Below, one piece after another: positions 31,218-40,121 of a stretch of 64,000 bases of DNA (position 1 is the stretch's first letter; each line of letters begins with the position of its first letter). Under the pieces are notes generated by a model. The model searched no databases, had not been told where the DNA came from, and saw only the letters and a program-made list of their open reading frames with translations. Source of the stretch: Saccharibacillus endophyticus (lineage in GTDB: Bacteria; Bacillota; Bacilli; Paenibacillales; Paenibacillaceae); contig NZ_JAAZWE010000001.1 in NCBI RefSeq assembly GCF_013185185.1, positions 682,001-746,000 of the forward strand, in the 5' to 3' direction. The position numbers and the translations under genes are program-made.

Positions 31218-33326
31218 ATGATGAGCTATCGAAAAAAACAACTGCTCGGCTTCGGCGTGATCCTTTTTTCCCTGATGATTCTGCTCATCGTTCTGGCCGC
31301 CATGCTGGACGGAGTTCGTCAGAACCTCTCTGAAATCATGGACGAACGCTATGATAAAGTCAGCCGCTCCGCCGCTTTCCGCAACAATTTCGCTTATCTC
31401 GACAGCGAAGTCGGTTATCTGATCAACGAAAACGATCCGCAGCAGATCTCCTCCCACCTCGCCCAGATCGATAGGCGCAGTCAGGCTGCGTACAACCATC
31501 TCTCGTATCTTCAGCTTCATATCGGCAAAGACGGAAACGGCAATATGCTCGGTTCTATCCAACAAGGCCTCGATCGGTACATGGACGTCGTCGAACGCAT
31601 CGACGATGCGCTGAACCGCGGCGATTCCGAAGCGGCTTCAACCCTTTTCGTCGAGGAGGCGCAAGGAATCCGTACCAACCTGCTGCGCAATCTGGGCGAG
31701 TACACGATGATGCAGGAAGATCGGATGCAGACCGCGCAGCAGGAAGCGGATAATCGTTTCGGCCATATTTTGATGGTCAGTGCGGTTTCGGCTTTGGCAA
31801 TCATCCTGATCGGAGTGATTTGCGCCTCATGGGTCATTCGAGGCACGGGACGGAGCCTGAGGCGGATCACGGATATGATGGACCGTTTCGATCCGGGAGC
31901 GGTCGAACGGATGTCGCGTTTGACGATCGATACGGATGACGAGATCGGCAATATCGCGAACGGTTACAATCATATGCTGGATGCTTTGGAAGACCACAAC
32001 CGTCGAAGCAGAACGTTCAATCAACGGATCGAAGAGACCAACTGGCTGCAACTGAAACTCAATGAGCTGCTGCTGCTGTATCATCAAATGCCGGATCAGA
32101 AAGCGTTGGCGCAAAAATTCCTTTCGATCGTCGCTCCGGCCGTGCAAGCTTCGTCCGCGCTGTTTTATATCCGCGAAACGAAAGACGGAAAAACAAGCTT
32201 TTCGCGTATCGCCTCTTACGCGGACGGCGGTTCTCCGGACACGCAAAAACGCTTCCTGCCCGGCGAAGGTCTGATCGGCCAAGCCGCTATCGACCGGCGC
32301 GAAATTTTGATCGACCTGCCCGACGACCATGCCGCGACGCTTCGGGTGGGCAGCGGCGACTTCCGGCCGAAACAGCTCTGGATCATCCCCATCCAGGCGG
32401 ACGACCATGTCGAAGCAATACTCGAACTGGCTTCGGTGCAACCTTTTTCTCCGCTGCACCATGAGCTGATCGAACAGCTCCGTTCGACGCTCGGCATCGC
32501 GCTGCAAAGCGTATCGGGACGGATCGAAGTCGAACGGCTGCTTCAAGAATCGCAATCGCTGACCGAAGAGCTTCGCCTTTCATCCCAGTACAAATCGGAA
32601 TTTTTGGCCAATATGTCGCACGAACTTCGCACGCCGCTGAACAGTATTTTGATCTTGTCCCAGTTGATCGCGGAAAACCCCGAAGACGCGGATAGCGAAA
32701 ACAAAAGTTACGCCGACATTATCCATCGCTCGGGCGAAGACCTGCTAAGTATCGTCAACGACGTGCTGGATCTGTCGAAAGTCGAAGCCGGCATGCTGGA
32801 TATCAATCGAGAAGCTTTTTCGCTACGTGATTTCCCCGAACTGATCCATTACGGCTTCGATGCCCTCGCGCGTCAAAAAAATATCGAATTCGAAATCAAG
32901 GTTGCCGAAGATGTTCCCGCTTTTTTCCATACGGACGGAAAACGCATGCAACAAATCGTTAAAAACCTGCTTTCCAACGCGTTCAAATTTACTTCGTCGG
33001 GCAAAATATCCTGTACGCTTCATCCCGTTCGAATCAGCGACCTCCCCTGCGCCGCTCCCGGCGCCGAAGCCGCTATGTCCGCGATCGCCGTTACCGTTCA
33101 AGACACGGGAATCGGCATCGCGGAGGATAAGCGCGAAGTCATTTTCGAAGCGTTCCGTCAAGCCGACGGCAGTACGGAACGCATGTACGGAGGAACCGGA
33201 CTGGGCTTGTCGATCTGTCGGGAGTTCGCTAGGCTGCTCGGCGGCTGCATGACGCTCGACAGCACGGAAGGCCAAGGTAGTTCCTTTACCTTGTATCTGC
33301 CCGAGCTGCCGGAAGAATCCGTTTGA
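31218..33326 (+). CDS. Hybrid-type sensor histidine kinase without receiver domain, orphan
   Basis: 702 residues. N-terminal helix (LLGFGVILFSLMILLIVLAAML), an extracytoplasmic four-helix-bundle region to about residue 185, a second membrane helix (ILMVSAVSALAIILIGVICA), HAMP (residues 205-260), a long helix, a GAF domain (about 300-430), then HisKA with FLANMSHELRTPLNSILILS (phospho-acceptor His) and a HATPase_c domain (DTGIGIAEDKREVIFEAF, GGTGLGLSICREF). It autophosphorylates in response to an unknown signal. Such kinases often carry C-terminal receiver and HPt domains, which are absent, and no response regulator is adjacent. ATG 31218 follows GCAGGAAG. The target regulator is unknown. Confidence 0.92.
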   Translation: MMSYRKKQLLGFGVILFSLMILLIVLAAMLDGVRQNLSEIMDERYDKVSRSAAFRNNFAYLDSEVGYLINENDPQQISSHLAQIDRRSQAAYNHLSYLQLHIGKDGNGNMLGSIQQGLDRYMDVVERIDDALNRGDSEAASTLFVEEAQGIRTNLLRNLGEYTMMQEDRMQTAQQEADNRFGHILMVSAVSALAIILIGVICASWVIRGTGRSLRRITDMMDRFDPGAVERMSRLTIDTDDEIGNIANGYNHMLDALEDHNRRSRTFNQRIEETNWLQLKLNELLLLYHQMPDQKALAQKFLSIVAPAVQASSALFYIRETKDGKTSFSRIASYADGGSPDTQKRFLPGEGLIGQAAIDRREILIDLPDDHAATLRVGSGDFRPKQLWIIPIQADDHVEAILELASVQPFSPLHHELIEQLRSTLGIALQSVSGRIEVERLLQESQSLTEELRLSSQYKSEFLANMSHELRTPLNSILILSQLIAENPEDADSENKSYADIIHRSGEDLLSIVNDVLDLSKVEAGMLDINREAFSLRDFPELIHYGFDALARQKNIEFEIKVAEDVPAFFHTDGKRMQQIVKNLLSNAFKFTSSGKISCTLHPVRISDLPCAAPGAEAAMSAIAVTVQDTGIGIAEDKREVIFEAFRQADGSTERMYGGTGLGLSICREFARLLGGCMTLDSTEGQGSSFTLYLPELPEESV

Positions 33327-33431
33327 CTCGAACGCCTCACAACCGCTTTTGTACCCGTCAAGACGCTGCTCGATCGACATCGGGGTGTCTGAGCGACATT
33401 TAAACATTTGTTTTTCTTGCCCAAAACAAAT

Positions 33432-33462
33432 AAAAGGACGACTCGCTCAGAGTCGTCCTTTT
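33432..33462. terminator. Bidirectional terminator between kinase and aguB genes
   Basis: AAAAGGACGACTC (33432-33444) and GAGTCGTCCTTTT (33450-33462), a perfect 13-bp stem with a 5-base loop between convergent genes. Confidence 0.95.
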
Positions 33463-33473
33463 TCGGGCTTTTT

Positions 33474-34355
33474 TTAGCGGCCCATCTTGCGTTCGCCGTC
33501 GTACGTCGCCAGCACCCCGTAAAGTTCCGGTCTGCGGTCGCGGAACACGCCCCACTCGATCCGGTCGATCTCCAGTTGGTCGAGATCGAACTCGGCCGTC
33601 AAGATTTCTTCCTGGTCGCGGCTCGCTTCGGCAATCTTGTTGCCGCGAGGACCCGCGATGAAGGAAGAGCCGTAGAAGTTGATCGAAGAATCTTCGTCGC
33701 TTTCCGGGCCGATCCGGTTGGACGCGATAACCGGGATCAGGTTGGAACCCGCGTGGCCGATCATGCAGGCCTGCCAATGATCTTTCGAGTCGATCGAGCT
33801 GTCCTGCGGCTCCGAACCGATCGCGGTCGGGTACAGCAGAATCTCCGCGCCCATCAGCGCCATCGCGCGCGCGGCTTCCGGGTACCATTGGTCCCAGCAG
33901 ATGCCGACGCCGACTTTGCCGTAACGGGTATTCCAGACTTTGAAGCCGGTGTCGCCCGGATTGAAGTAAAATTTCTCTTCATAACCCGGACCGTCCGGAA
34001 TATGGCTTTTGCGATACGTGCCGAGGATTTCTCCGTCCGCATCGATCATCGCGAGCGCATTGTAGCGGGCATAGTTTTTCTTTTCGTAAAAGCTGATCGG
34101 CAGTACGACTTCAAGCTCTTTGGCAATCAGCTTGAAATGGTTAATCGCTTTGTTGCTTTCCAATTCTGTTGCGTACTGATAATATTCCGCTTTTTCCTTC
34201 TGGCAGAAGTAAGGCGTCTCGAACAGCTCTTGAAGCAGGATGACCTGCGCGCCTTCCGCCGCCGCTTTGCGCACGAGCGCTTCGGCTTTGCGGATGTTAT
34301 CGTCGATGTCCCACGTGCAGCTCATTTGGGTTGCGGCTACTTTCACTTTTCTCAT
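33474..34355 (-). CDS. aguB: N-carbamoylputrescine amidase
   Basis: 293 residues of the carbon-nitrogen hydrolase (nitrilase) superfamily. The catalytic triad is visible: Glu in VILLQELFETPYFC, Lys in IPDGPGYEEKFYFNPG, and Cys in VGVGICWDQWYPEAARAMAL. The QELFETPYFCQ signature and the adjacent agmatine deiminase gene identify it as the enzyme that converts N-carbamoylputrescine to putrescine, CO2 and ammonia. It is cytosolic. It lies 86 bases downstream of aguA on the same strand, with no terminator seen between, so the two probably form an operon that completes putrescine synthesis from agmatine. Confidence 0.95.
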   Translation of the reverse strand: MRKVKVAATQMSCTWDIDDNIRKAEALVRKAAAEGAQVILLQELFETPYFCQKEKAEYYQYATELESNKAINHFKLIAKELEVVLPISFYEKKNYARYNALAMIDADGEILGTYRKSHIPDGPGYEEKFYFNPGDTGFKVWNTRYGKVGVGICWDQWYPEAARAMALMGAEILLYPTAIGSEPQDSSIDSKDHWQACMIGHAGSNLIPVIASNRIGPESDEDSSINFYGSSFIAGPRGNKIAEASRDQEEILTAEFDLDQLEIDRIEWGVFRDRRPELYGVLATYDGERKMGR

Positions 34356-34441
34356 GAAAAAATTCCAGCTCCTCTCGATTGTTGCTCTCTGTTATCAAGG
34401 AAATCCGTTCAGGCAGGATTACCCGATTTTCCGATCTATGA

Positions 34442-35470
34442 TTAACGTCCCGCCGGGATCTGCTGCGTCGTACAGTGTACATTGCCGCCTTCGCGAATAA
34501 CGGCCATGCCGTCAACGGTGCGAATGCGAAGTTCCGGGAAGGTCTGCTGCAAGACTTCTTCCGCCAAGCGGTCGGTTTCCGCCGCCGCTCCGCCGAATAC
34601 CGGCAGGATGATGCCTCCGTTGACGAAGTAGAAGTTCAGATAGCTTAACGTAAGCCGGCTGCCTTCGTACTCCAGGTACGGCGGCTGTTGAATTTTGATG
34701 ATCTCCAGCTTGCGTCCTTTGGCATCCGTCGCTTCTTCCAGAATGCGCAGGTTTTCTTGAGTAATCGCGTAGTTCTCGTCCGACGGATCGTCGCAAACTT
34801 GAATGATGACTTTCCCCGGTGCCGCGAAACAAGCCGCATTATCGACATGACCGTCCGTCTCGTCTCCTGCCAGGCCGCGGTTCAACCAGATGATTTTTTC
34901 CACGTTGGTGAAGTTTTTGACATGCTCTTCGATTTCTTCGCGACTTAGCGAAGGATTGCGGTTCTCGTTCAGCAGGCATTCTTCCGTCGTCAGCATCGTG
35001 CCTTCGCCGTCGACGTGAATCGAACCGCCTTCAAGCACTAGCGGCGCGTCGAATTTACGCAGTCCCAGGTGTTCCAGCACGGCAGGCGCCACGGCATCGT
35101 CCAGATCCCATGGAGAATATTTGCCGCCCCAAGCATTGAAGCCCCAATTGACGCCGGCACGTTCGCCTTCTTCGTTCACGACGATTGTCGGACCGTTGTC
35201 GCGCAGCCAAGCATCGTTGTGCGGAATCGCCAGCAGCTCGATCGAATGACCGGCGAACACCGGATGCAGACGCTCGACGTCTTCCGGATTCACGACCAGG
35301 GTCACCGGTTCGAACTCGGCAATCGCTTTGACCAATTCGGCATATCCCCCGCACACTTCGTCGAAGTTGCCCGGGTATACCATCGAAGCCTGTACGGGCC
35401 AGGACAACATCGTCCGTTCATGCGGCGCCCATTCGGCAGGCATTGTATAATGAAGGTTTTTCGGATTCAT
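34442..35470 (-). CDS. aguA: Agmatine deiminase
   Basis: 342 residues of the guanidino-group deiminase (PPADI) superfamily. The Cys nucleophile motif is at the C terminus: GGNVHCTTQQIPAGR. Also present are NDAWLRDNGPTIV (substrate-binding Asp/Arg), and GGSIHVDGEGTML and GHVDNAACF (His). It hydrolyses agmatine to N-carbamoylputrescine and ammonia. The frame opens 44 codons earlier, but GGGGGA before ATG 35468-35470, giving MNPKNLHYTMPAEW, fits family N-termini and is preferred. It is followed directly by aguB. The source of agmatine (arginine decarboxylase) is not in the window. Confidence 0.96.
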   Translation of the reverse strand: MNPKNLHYTMPAEWAPHERTMLSWPVQASMVYPGNFDEVCGGYAELVKAIAEFEPVTLVVNPEDVERLHPVFAGHSIELLAIPHNDAWLRDNGPTIVVNEEGERAGVNWGFNAWGGKYSPWDLDDAVAPAVLEHLGLRKFDAPLVLEGGSIHVDGEGTMLTTEECLLNENRNPSLSREEIEEHVKNFTNVEKIIWLNRGLAGDETDGHVDNAACFAAPGKVIIQVCDDPSDENYAITQENLRILEEATDAKGRKLEIIKIQQPPYLEYEGSRLTLSYLNFYFVNGGIILPVFGGAAAETDRLAEEVLQQTFPELRIRTVDGMAVIREGGNVHCTTQQIPAGR

Positions 35471-35588
35471 GGTTTGTCGTCCCCCTACTTTAGGTTGAAA
35501 AAATCGTTGATTCGCGAACACCATCATACAATAAGTGCCGAACGCAAACAAGCCATTCCCGTAAAGAACAGGAACGACTTGCGTAAAG

Positions 35589-36815
35589 TTAATTGAGCGC
35601 AATACGACGAGTCGGCAGCACTAACAGCGTATACGACATAAGCGCCAACAGCTCCGCGATTCCGATTACCAGCCCCATCGGAAACGCGGTCTGTCCGCTT
35701 CCCAGTCCGACGAGCGGACTGGCCGCGGCTCCGAGCAGCAGCGGCATCAAACCGATCAAAGCCGAAGCGCTGCCCGCCGTATGCGGTTCCTGGCTTTGCA
35801 TCGCAAGGGATGTCGTTGTCGAAGCAACCATACCGACACTTGCTACGACAAGGAAAAGAAGCGGAGCGATCGCCCATAATCCGCCGCCGAGCCAGGTGAC
35901 GACCGTTAATGAAATGCCTGCACAGAACGCGATCAACAGACCGGTTAGCAGCAGTTTACTTTCTCCGGTCCGATGAACGAGCCGCCCCGTGATTTGCGAG
36001 AACAACACGATACCCAATCCATTGACGGCAAAGAACAGGCTGTAGCCTTGCGGCGAAACACCGAACAAGTCTTGAATCACGAACGGTGAGCCCGAAATGT
36101 AAGCGAACATTGCTGCCGTGACAAAGGCCTGGGACAACGCATAGCCGACAAAAGCGCGACTTTGCAGCAATTGTCCGAATGTGCCGAGCGTATCGCCCAG
36201 ACCGCCGGAAGAACGTCGTTCGCGCTCCAACGTTTCCGGCAGTGCCATCACCACCGCGATCAGCATCAGAGCACCGATGGCACATAGCACCGAGAACACG
36301 CCGCGCCAAGATACGTAGTTCAGAATCGCGCCGCCGAAGATCGGAGCGAGAATCGGAGCCAGGCCGTTCACGAGCATCAGCATGGTGAAGAACTTCGTCA
36401 ATTCGGTTCCGGCATACAAGTCCCGAACGACGGCGCGGGAAATGACGATCCCTGCCGCGCCCGCCGCTCCCTGAATCAATCGCAGCACGATCAGAATCCA
36501 GACGGACGGAGCGAAAGCACAGGCCAACGAAGCGAGCGTATAGAGAACCAGAGCGACAATCAATGGGCCGCGTCGGCCGCGAATATCGCTAAGCGGTCCG
36601 GCGATCAATTGTCCCAGCGCCAAGCCGAGCAAACAGGCGGTTAGGCTCAATTGAGCAAGAGACTGGGTCGTATCGAGATTCTGCGCAAGCTTAGGCAGCG
36701 CAGGCAGATACATGTCGATCGACAGCGGACCGAAGGCGGATAAAGCACCGAGGATCAAGATGAATTTCAGACGCTGGGCTCGGCCGACCGGCGTCTTGCC
36801 GGAGACGGTTGACAT
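35589..36815 (-). CDS. Bcr/CflA-type multidrug efflux MFS transporter
   Basis: 408 residues with 12 predicted helices. The loop between helices 2 and 3 reads GPLSDIRGRRGPL (MFS motif A), and the segment ALSAFGPLSIDMYLPALPKLAQNLD after helix 1 is the characteristic Bcr/CflA N-terminal signature (DMYLPALP). These proton-driven exporters pump bicyclomycin, chloramphenicol, cysteine or other small molecules. GGAAG lies about 13 bases before ATG. It is a single gene between aguA and a palindromic repeat; the substrate is unknown. Confidence 0.93.
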   Translation of the reverse strand: MSTVSGKTPVGRAQRLKFILILGALSAFGPLSIDMYLPALPKLAQNLDTTQSLAQLSLTACLLGLALGQLIAGPLSDIRGRRGPLIVALVLYTLASLACAFAPSVWILIVLRLIQGAAGAAGIVISRAVVRDLYAGTELTKFFTMLMLVNGLAPILAPIFGGAILNYVSWRGVFSVLCAIGALMLIAVVMALPETLERERRSSGGLGDTLGTFGQLLQSRAFVGYALSQAFVTAAMFAYISGSPFVIQDLFGVSPQGYSLFFAVNGLGIVLFSQITGRLVHRTGESKLLLTGLLIAFCAGISLTVVTWLGGGLWAIAPLLFLVVASVGMVASTTTSLAMQSQEPHTAGSASALIGLMPLLLGAAASPLVGLGSGQTAFPMGLVIGIAELLALMSYTLLVLPTRRIALN

Positions 36816-36856
36816 GAAAAATGCAGCTTCCTTTCTTTGGTCGGATTGTTTATCGG

Positions 36857-36999
36857 AAATCCTATTCGTATAGAAGCTTGGGGCGCTGAGGGATAAATTC
36901 GTTCAAGACGCTGTCTCACGCAAAAAACTTTCAGTTTTCCGCGTTCAAAGGCGTCTTTCACTGAATTTATCCCTCCGCTTAGCTTCCTTACAAGATAAC
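36857..36999. repeat. Palindromic intergenic repeat, copy 3
   Basis: Contains GAAGCTTGGGGCGCTGAGGG, ATAAATTCG, AAGACGCTGTCTCACGC, inner stem AAAACT-TTC-AGTTTT, CGCGTTCAAAGGCGTCTTTC and ACTGAATTTATCCCTC. Relative to copy 2 the outer stem has GATAAATTC with GAATTTATC instead of GAGAAATTC with GAATTTCTC, a compensated change. It lies upstream of the Bcr-type gene. Confidence 0.85.
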
Positions 37000-37126
37000 C
37001 TTTTCAATAAACATTAATCTTTGAGTATCGATTATCGACCTTTGCCGCGTTTCCGTCAATGCTTGCCGAGTGATTGGGGTTCCTTTTTTAAGGTTTGGAT
37101 TTTATTGGTTTTCTATTATGAATTTT

Positions 37127-38053
37127 TCATGTGATGATTTTAGATTTTAAAAGACGGTTCCAGTTTGGTGTTTGTTTTTCGGATGAGACGGTCAGGTTTC
37201 GGAACTCTTTGTCCAAGGCTTCGATTTCCGCGAAAGAACCGTCGATCAGTGTGGCTGCGGGGAGTCGGTGGTAGATGCTCAGAAGTGCAGGCAGGATATT
37301 TTTGCATCGACGAATGGCTTTGGCCTGGCCTGCCGGGACCATCGGGTAGCCTGCGGTTTCTAATCTGTCGAACCCTTCTCCCATCGCTGCGACGATTTGT
37401 TTGAGCAAGCGTTTGTCGCGCGCTACGGCTTTGAGGTCGCCGTTGTGGACGTACAAGGCAGCGTTGAGAGGGACGATCGGGATGATATGGTTTTTCAACC
37501 AGCCGTCGATGTCCGAATGAAGAGTGAGTTTGGCGTTGCTGTTCGCGAATGCTTCTTGCAGAAGCGGAAGGAATGCAGGTTCTCCGTGCAGTCCGCCTGC
37601 GATCAATTGTCCTTTGCCGAATCGAAGAGATACGACGGTACCGTCTTCCCGGCGTATGCCGCCTCCGACTTGGAACCCGAAAGCCAGATGTTTGTCGCTG
37701 TTCGCCAATGCTTTTAACTGTTTTTCCGTTGCGGCGATGTTCGGGTTATTGCCTACCATCATGATGTGCTCGCTGATATTGGCTGCAAGAACCGGAAGCA
37801 CGGCTTCGATATCCGAGTATTTCATCACAATAAAGATGAGATCATAACGATCATTCGGTTCCAGCGTGCGTATCACGCGGGGATGATCGGTCGTCGTTTT
37901 GCGTTGAAAGTGATGCCGGATCACCAATCCCTTTTGTTCGAGCTGGTCGGCTCTTTTTCCTCGCGCCAAAAAGGCGACTTCATGTTGCTTCTGCATCAAT
38001 AGCTGTCCAAGCACGCTGCCCAGTACCCCTGCTCCATAAATCAAAATTCTCAT
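37127..38053 (-). CDS. Ketopantoate reductase family protein
   Basis: 308 residues. The N-terminal Rossmann motif MRILIYGAGVLGSVLGQLLM (GxGxxG) binds NADPH; the middle has the 2-dehydropantoate reductase pattern DLIFIVMKYSDIEAVLPVLA and the C-terminal helical domain follows. Classical PanE proteins carry Lys176, Asn and Glu in the C-lobe; here GWLKNHIIPIVPLNAALYVH keeps the Lys-Asn context. The ApbA/PanE family also includes related reductases, so pantothenate synthesis is likely but not proven. GGGAGAG precedes ATG 38051-38053. The gene is divergent from a TetR-type regulator with two operator-like sites between them, suggesting regulation and possibly a detoxifying role. Confidence 0.82.
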   Translation of the reverse strand: MRILIYGAGVLGSVLGQLLMQKQHEVAFLARGKRADQLEQKGLVIRHHFQRKTTTDHPRVIRTLEPNDRYDLIFIVMKYSDIEAVLPVLAANISEHIMMVGNNPNIAATEKQLKALANSDKHLAFGFQVGGGIRREDGTVVSLRFGKGQLIAGGLHGEPAFLPLLQEAFANSNAKLTLHSDIDGWLKNHIIPIVPLNAALYVHNGDLKAVARDKRLLKQIVAAMGEGFDRLETAGYPMVPAGQAKAIRRCKNILPALLSIYHRLPAATLIDGSFAEIEALDKEFRNLTVSSEKQTPNWNRLLKSKIIT

Positions 38054-38095
38054 ATTCTCTCTCCCTTTTCTGCAAAGACATTTATTATTGACAAT

Positions 38096-38111
38096 TGTTG
38101 ATTCCTGAACA
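38096..38111. promoter_or_regulatory. TetR-type operator site 1
   Basis: TGTTGATTCCTGAACA, a 6-4-6 palindrome with one mismatch, 43 bases before the ketopantoate reductase start. It shares the TGTTG...AACA pattern with site 2. Confidence 0.6.
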
Positions 38112-38174
38112 TCTGTTGAGTAATATAAACGTATCAAGACTTTAAACTCGCAGCAATGACCGATTAACTCGCCT

Positions 38175-38203
38175 TTGTTGCTTACTCAACACAAGAATAT
38201 AAT
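38175..38203 (+). promoter_or_regulatory. tetR-type promoter with operator site 2
   Basis: TTGTTG (38175-38180) and TATAAT (38198-38203) are 17 bases apart. The operator-like palindrome TGTTGCTTACTCAACA (38176-38191) covers the -35 region and most of the spacer, so bound repressor would block its own promoter. Confidence 0.7.
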
Positions 38204-38229
38204 CTGTTTAGAAAAAAGGAGGGAAACCG

Positions 38230-38820
38230 ATGGACCGACGCGTACGTAAAACGAGGGAGACTCTTTTTGACACGTTCATCGAGCTGCTTCGCGAGAAAGG
38301 ATTCGAACGTATTACCATTCAGGAAATCGCCGATCGCGCCGATGTGAATCGCGGCACGGTTTATCTGCATTTTCAGGACAAATTCGATCTGCTGAACCAA
38401 TGTATCGACAGTTATCTGCACGATTTGAACGAAAGCTGCCGTCCGGAAGTTCCGGAGGAACGCCCCGAAGCTTCCTTGCTGCGCACCTTCGAATATTTGG
38501 AGCAGAGCGCCGAACTTTATTCCCTGCTGGTTCGCAGCGAAGGAAATCCGGCTTTCCGTTCGCGTTTGTCCTCGATGCTCAAGCAAGGCGTGGGGACGCA
38601 ATTCGACCGGTTCGTGCAGCATGATCGGATGAACAAAGAAATTGCTGTTCAGTTTCTTACGACTGCGATCGTCGGGCTGTTCGAGTGGTGGCTTGCGGAA
38701 GGAATGCCTTACTCTCCGGCCGAAATGGTCAGGCAGTTGATGATTTTGCTTGAGGCGCATGGTCTTCCGGGACCGGTTGCAGGGTCGGAGCGCGTCCTCC
38801 TTTCGCCATCCATACATTGA
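38230..38820 (+). CDS. TetR/AcrR-family transcriptional regulator
   Basis: 196 residues. The N-terminal helix-turn-helix is complete: RETLFDTFIELLREKGFERI, TIQEIADRADVNRGTVYLHF, then QDKFDLLNQCID. The C-terminal ligand-binding domain (residues 60-190) is helical and shows no recognisable signature. AAAAAAGGAGG precedes ATG. It is divergent from the ketopantoate reductase gene. Two similar 16-bp palindromes, 80 bases apart, lie at the two promoters, so autoregulation and repression of the neighbour are likely. The AI-2E-type gene downstream starts 87 bases later and could be cotranscribed. Confidence 0.92.
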   Translation: MDRRVRKTRETLFDTFIELLREKGFERITIQEIADRADVNRGTVYLHFQDKFDLLNQCIDSYLHDLNESCRPEVPEERPEASLLRTFEYLEQSAELYSLLVRSEGNPAFRSRLSSMLKQGVGTQFDRFVQHDRMNKEIAVQFLTTAIVGLFEWWLAEGMPYSPAEMVRQLMILLEAHGLPGPVAGSERVLLSPSIH

Positions 38821-38907
38821 CTTGCGCCTCGTTTGCTCATTTTGTATGCTTGAACATAAGAAGATCTTTAATTTAGTAGAGATTAAGCCAAGAATGGAGA
38901 AGTGAGA

Positions 38908-40038
38908 ATGAACCAACCCAGGTCATGGTCAGGGCGATTCCGCAGATTGTTCCTGAACAACAAGTTTGTGCTGTTTTTATTCATCGCGCTGCTGGTCGGC
39001 GTCAACGTTCTCGTCTTTTCCAAAATATCGTTTATCTTTAACCCGCTCTGGGTGCTGATCAAAACGGTCGTTCTTCCGATCATTCTGACGGGCGTCGTTT
39101 ATTATCTGCTGAACCCGATCGTCGATTTTATGGAAAAGAAAAAGGTCAAACGGGTGTATACCATTTCGGTCCTTTATCTGCTGATCATCGGAATCCTTGT
39201 GACGGTCATCACGCTGATCGTGCCGGTGATCCGGGAACAGCTGCTGGGGTTCTTCGAAAACTTCCCGGCGTACAGCCAAACGATCCAGACCGAATTCGAA
39301 AGATGGATCGGCAGCGATCTGGTCGCCCAATTCCAAGCCACGACCAATCTCAACACGCAGGAAATCGTGAGCACGATTTCCGAACGGGCGACGACCATCC
39401 TCAACCATACCTGGACCGGAATCGGCGGCCTGCTCGGCATCGTCAAAGAATTGGTGCTCGCGATCGTGACGCTTCCGTTCATCCTGTTCTACCTGCTCAA
39501 AGACGGACACAAGCTGCCGGGCTACATCTTGAGCTTTATTCCGACGAAGCTGCGTCCGGGCTCGCTGACCGTTCTGCAAGAAGCGAATCATCAAATCAGC
39601 TCTTATATTCGCGGCCAGGTCATCGTCAGCATGTGCATCGGCGTGCTGCTTTACATCGGCTACCGCATTATCGGACTCGAATATTCGCTGGTGCTCGCCA
39701 TCGCCGCCGCATGTACCGCGATCGTTCCTTATCTGGGGCCCGCGATCGCGATTACCCCGGCGATTATCGTCGCAGCCGTCACCTCGCCGATCATGCTGCT
39801 CAAAATGATCGTCGTATGGACGGTCGTGCAATTGGTGGAAGGCAAATTCATTTCGCCGCAAATCATGGGCAAATCGCTTAAAGTGCATCCGATTACGATC
39901 ATCTTCGTAATCCTGACGGCGGGCAATCTCTTCGGCGTCGTCGGCATCCTGCTGGCTGTTCCGGGTTACGCCGTATTGAAAGTACTGGCTACGCATATCT
40001 TCGATTGGTTCAAAATGCGTTCGCAATTGTATCTGTAA
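38908..40038 (+). CDS. AI-2E family membrane transporter
   Basis: 376 residues, seven to eight predicted membrane helices. The family (YtvI/PerM/TqsA type) is recognised by the C-terminal block [42 protein letters not shown] and [22 protein letters not shown]. Members have been linked to autoinducer-2 export, Na+/H+ exchange and osmotic or cell-envelope functions; none can be assigned here. ATG 38908-38910 with GGAG 8 bases upstream is preferred over the GTG two codons earlier. It is followed by a bidirectional terminator. Confidence 0.92.
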   Translation: MNQPRSWSGRFRRLFLNNKFVLFLFIALLVGVNVLVFSKISFIFNPLWVLIKTVVLPIILTGVVYYLLNPIVDFMEKKKVKRVYTISVLYLLIIGILVTVITLIVPVIREQLLGFFENFPAYSQTIQTEFERWIGSDLVAQFQATTNLNTQEIVSTISERATTILNHTWTGIGGLLGIVKELVLAIVTLPFILFYLLKDGHKLPGYILSFIPTKLRPGSLTVLQEANHQISSYIRGQVIVSMCIGVLLYIGYRIIGLEYSLVLAIAAACTAIVPYLGPAIAITPAIIVAAVTSPIMLLKMIVVWTVVQLVEGKFISPQIMGKSLKVHPITIIFVILTAGNLFGVVGILLAVPGYAVLKVLATHIFDWFKMRSQLYL

Positions 40039-40049
40039 TGTTGCCAAGC

Positions 40050-40091
40050 AAAAAGCCTCTGGCTCGCTTTACGCGAGTGCGGAGGCTTTTT
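40050..40091. terminator. Bidirectional terminator between AI-2E and aldo/keto reductase genes
   Basis: AAAAAGCCTC (40050-40059) and GAGGCTTTTT (40082-40091) enclose an inner GCTCGC-TTTA-GCGAGT-type hairpin. T run on plus, and A run before the stem serves the minus strand. Confidence 0.9.
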
Positions 40092-40121
40092 TTATAGGAT
40101 TGATCGTTTTTCATTTACCGA

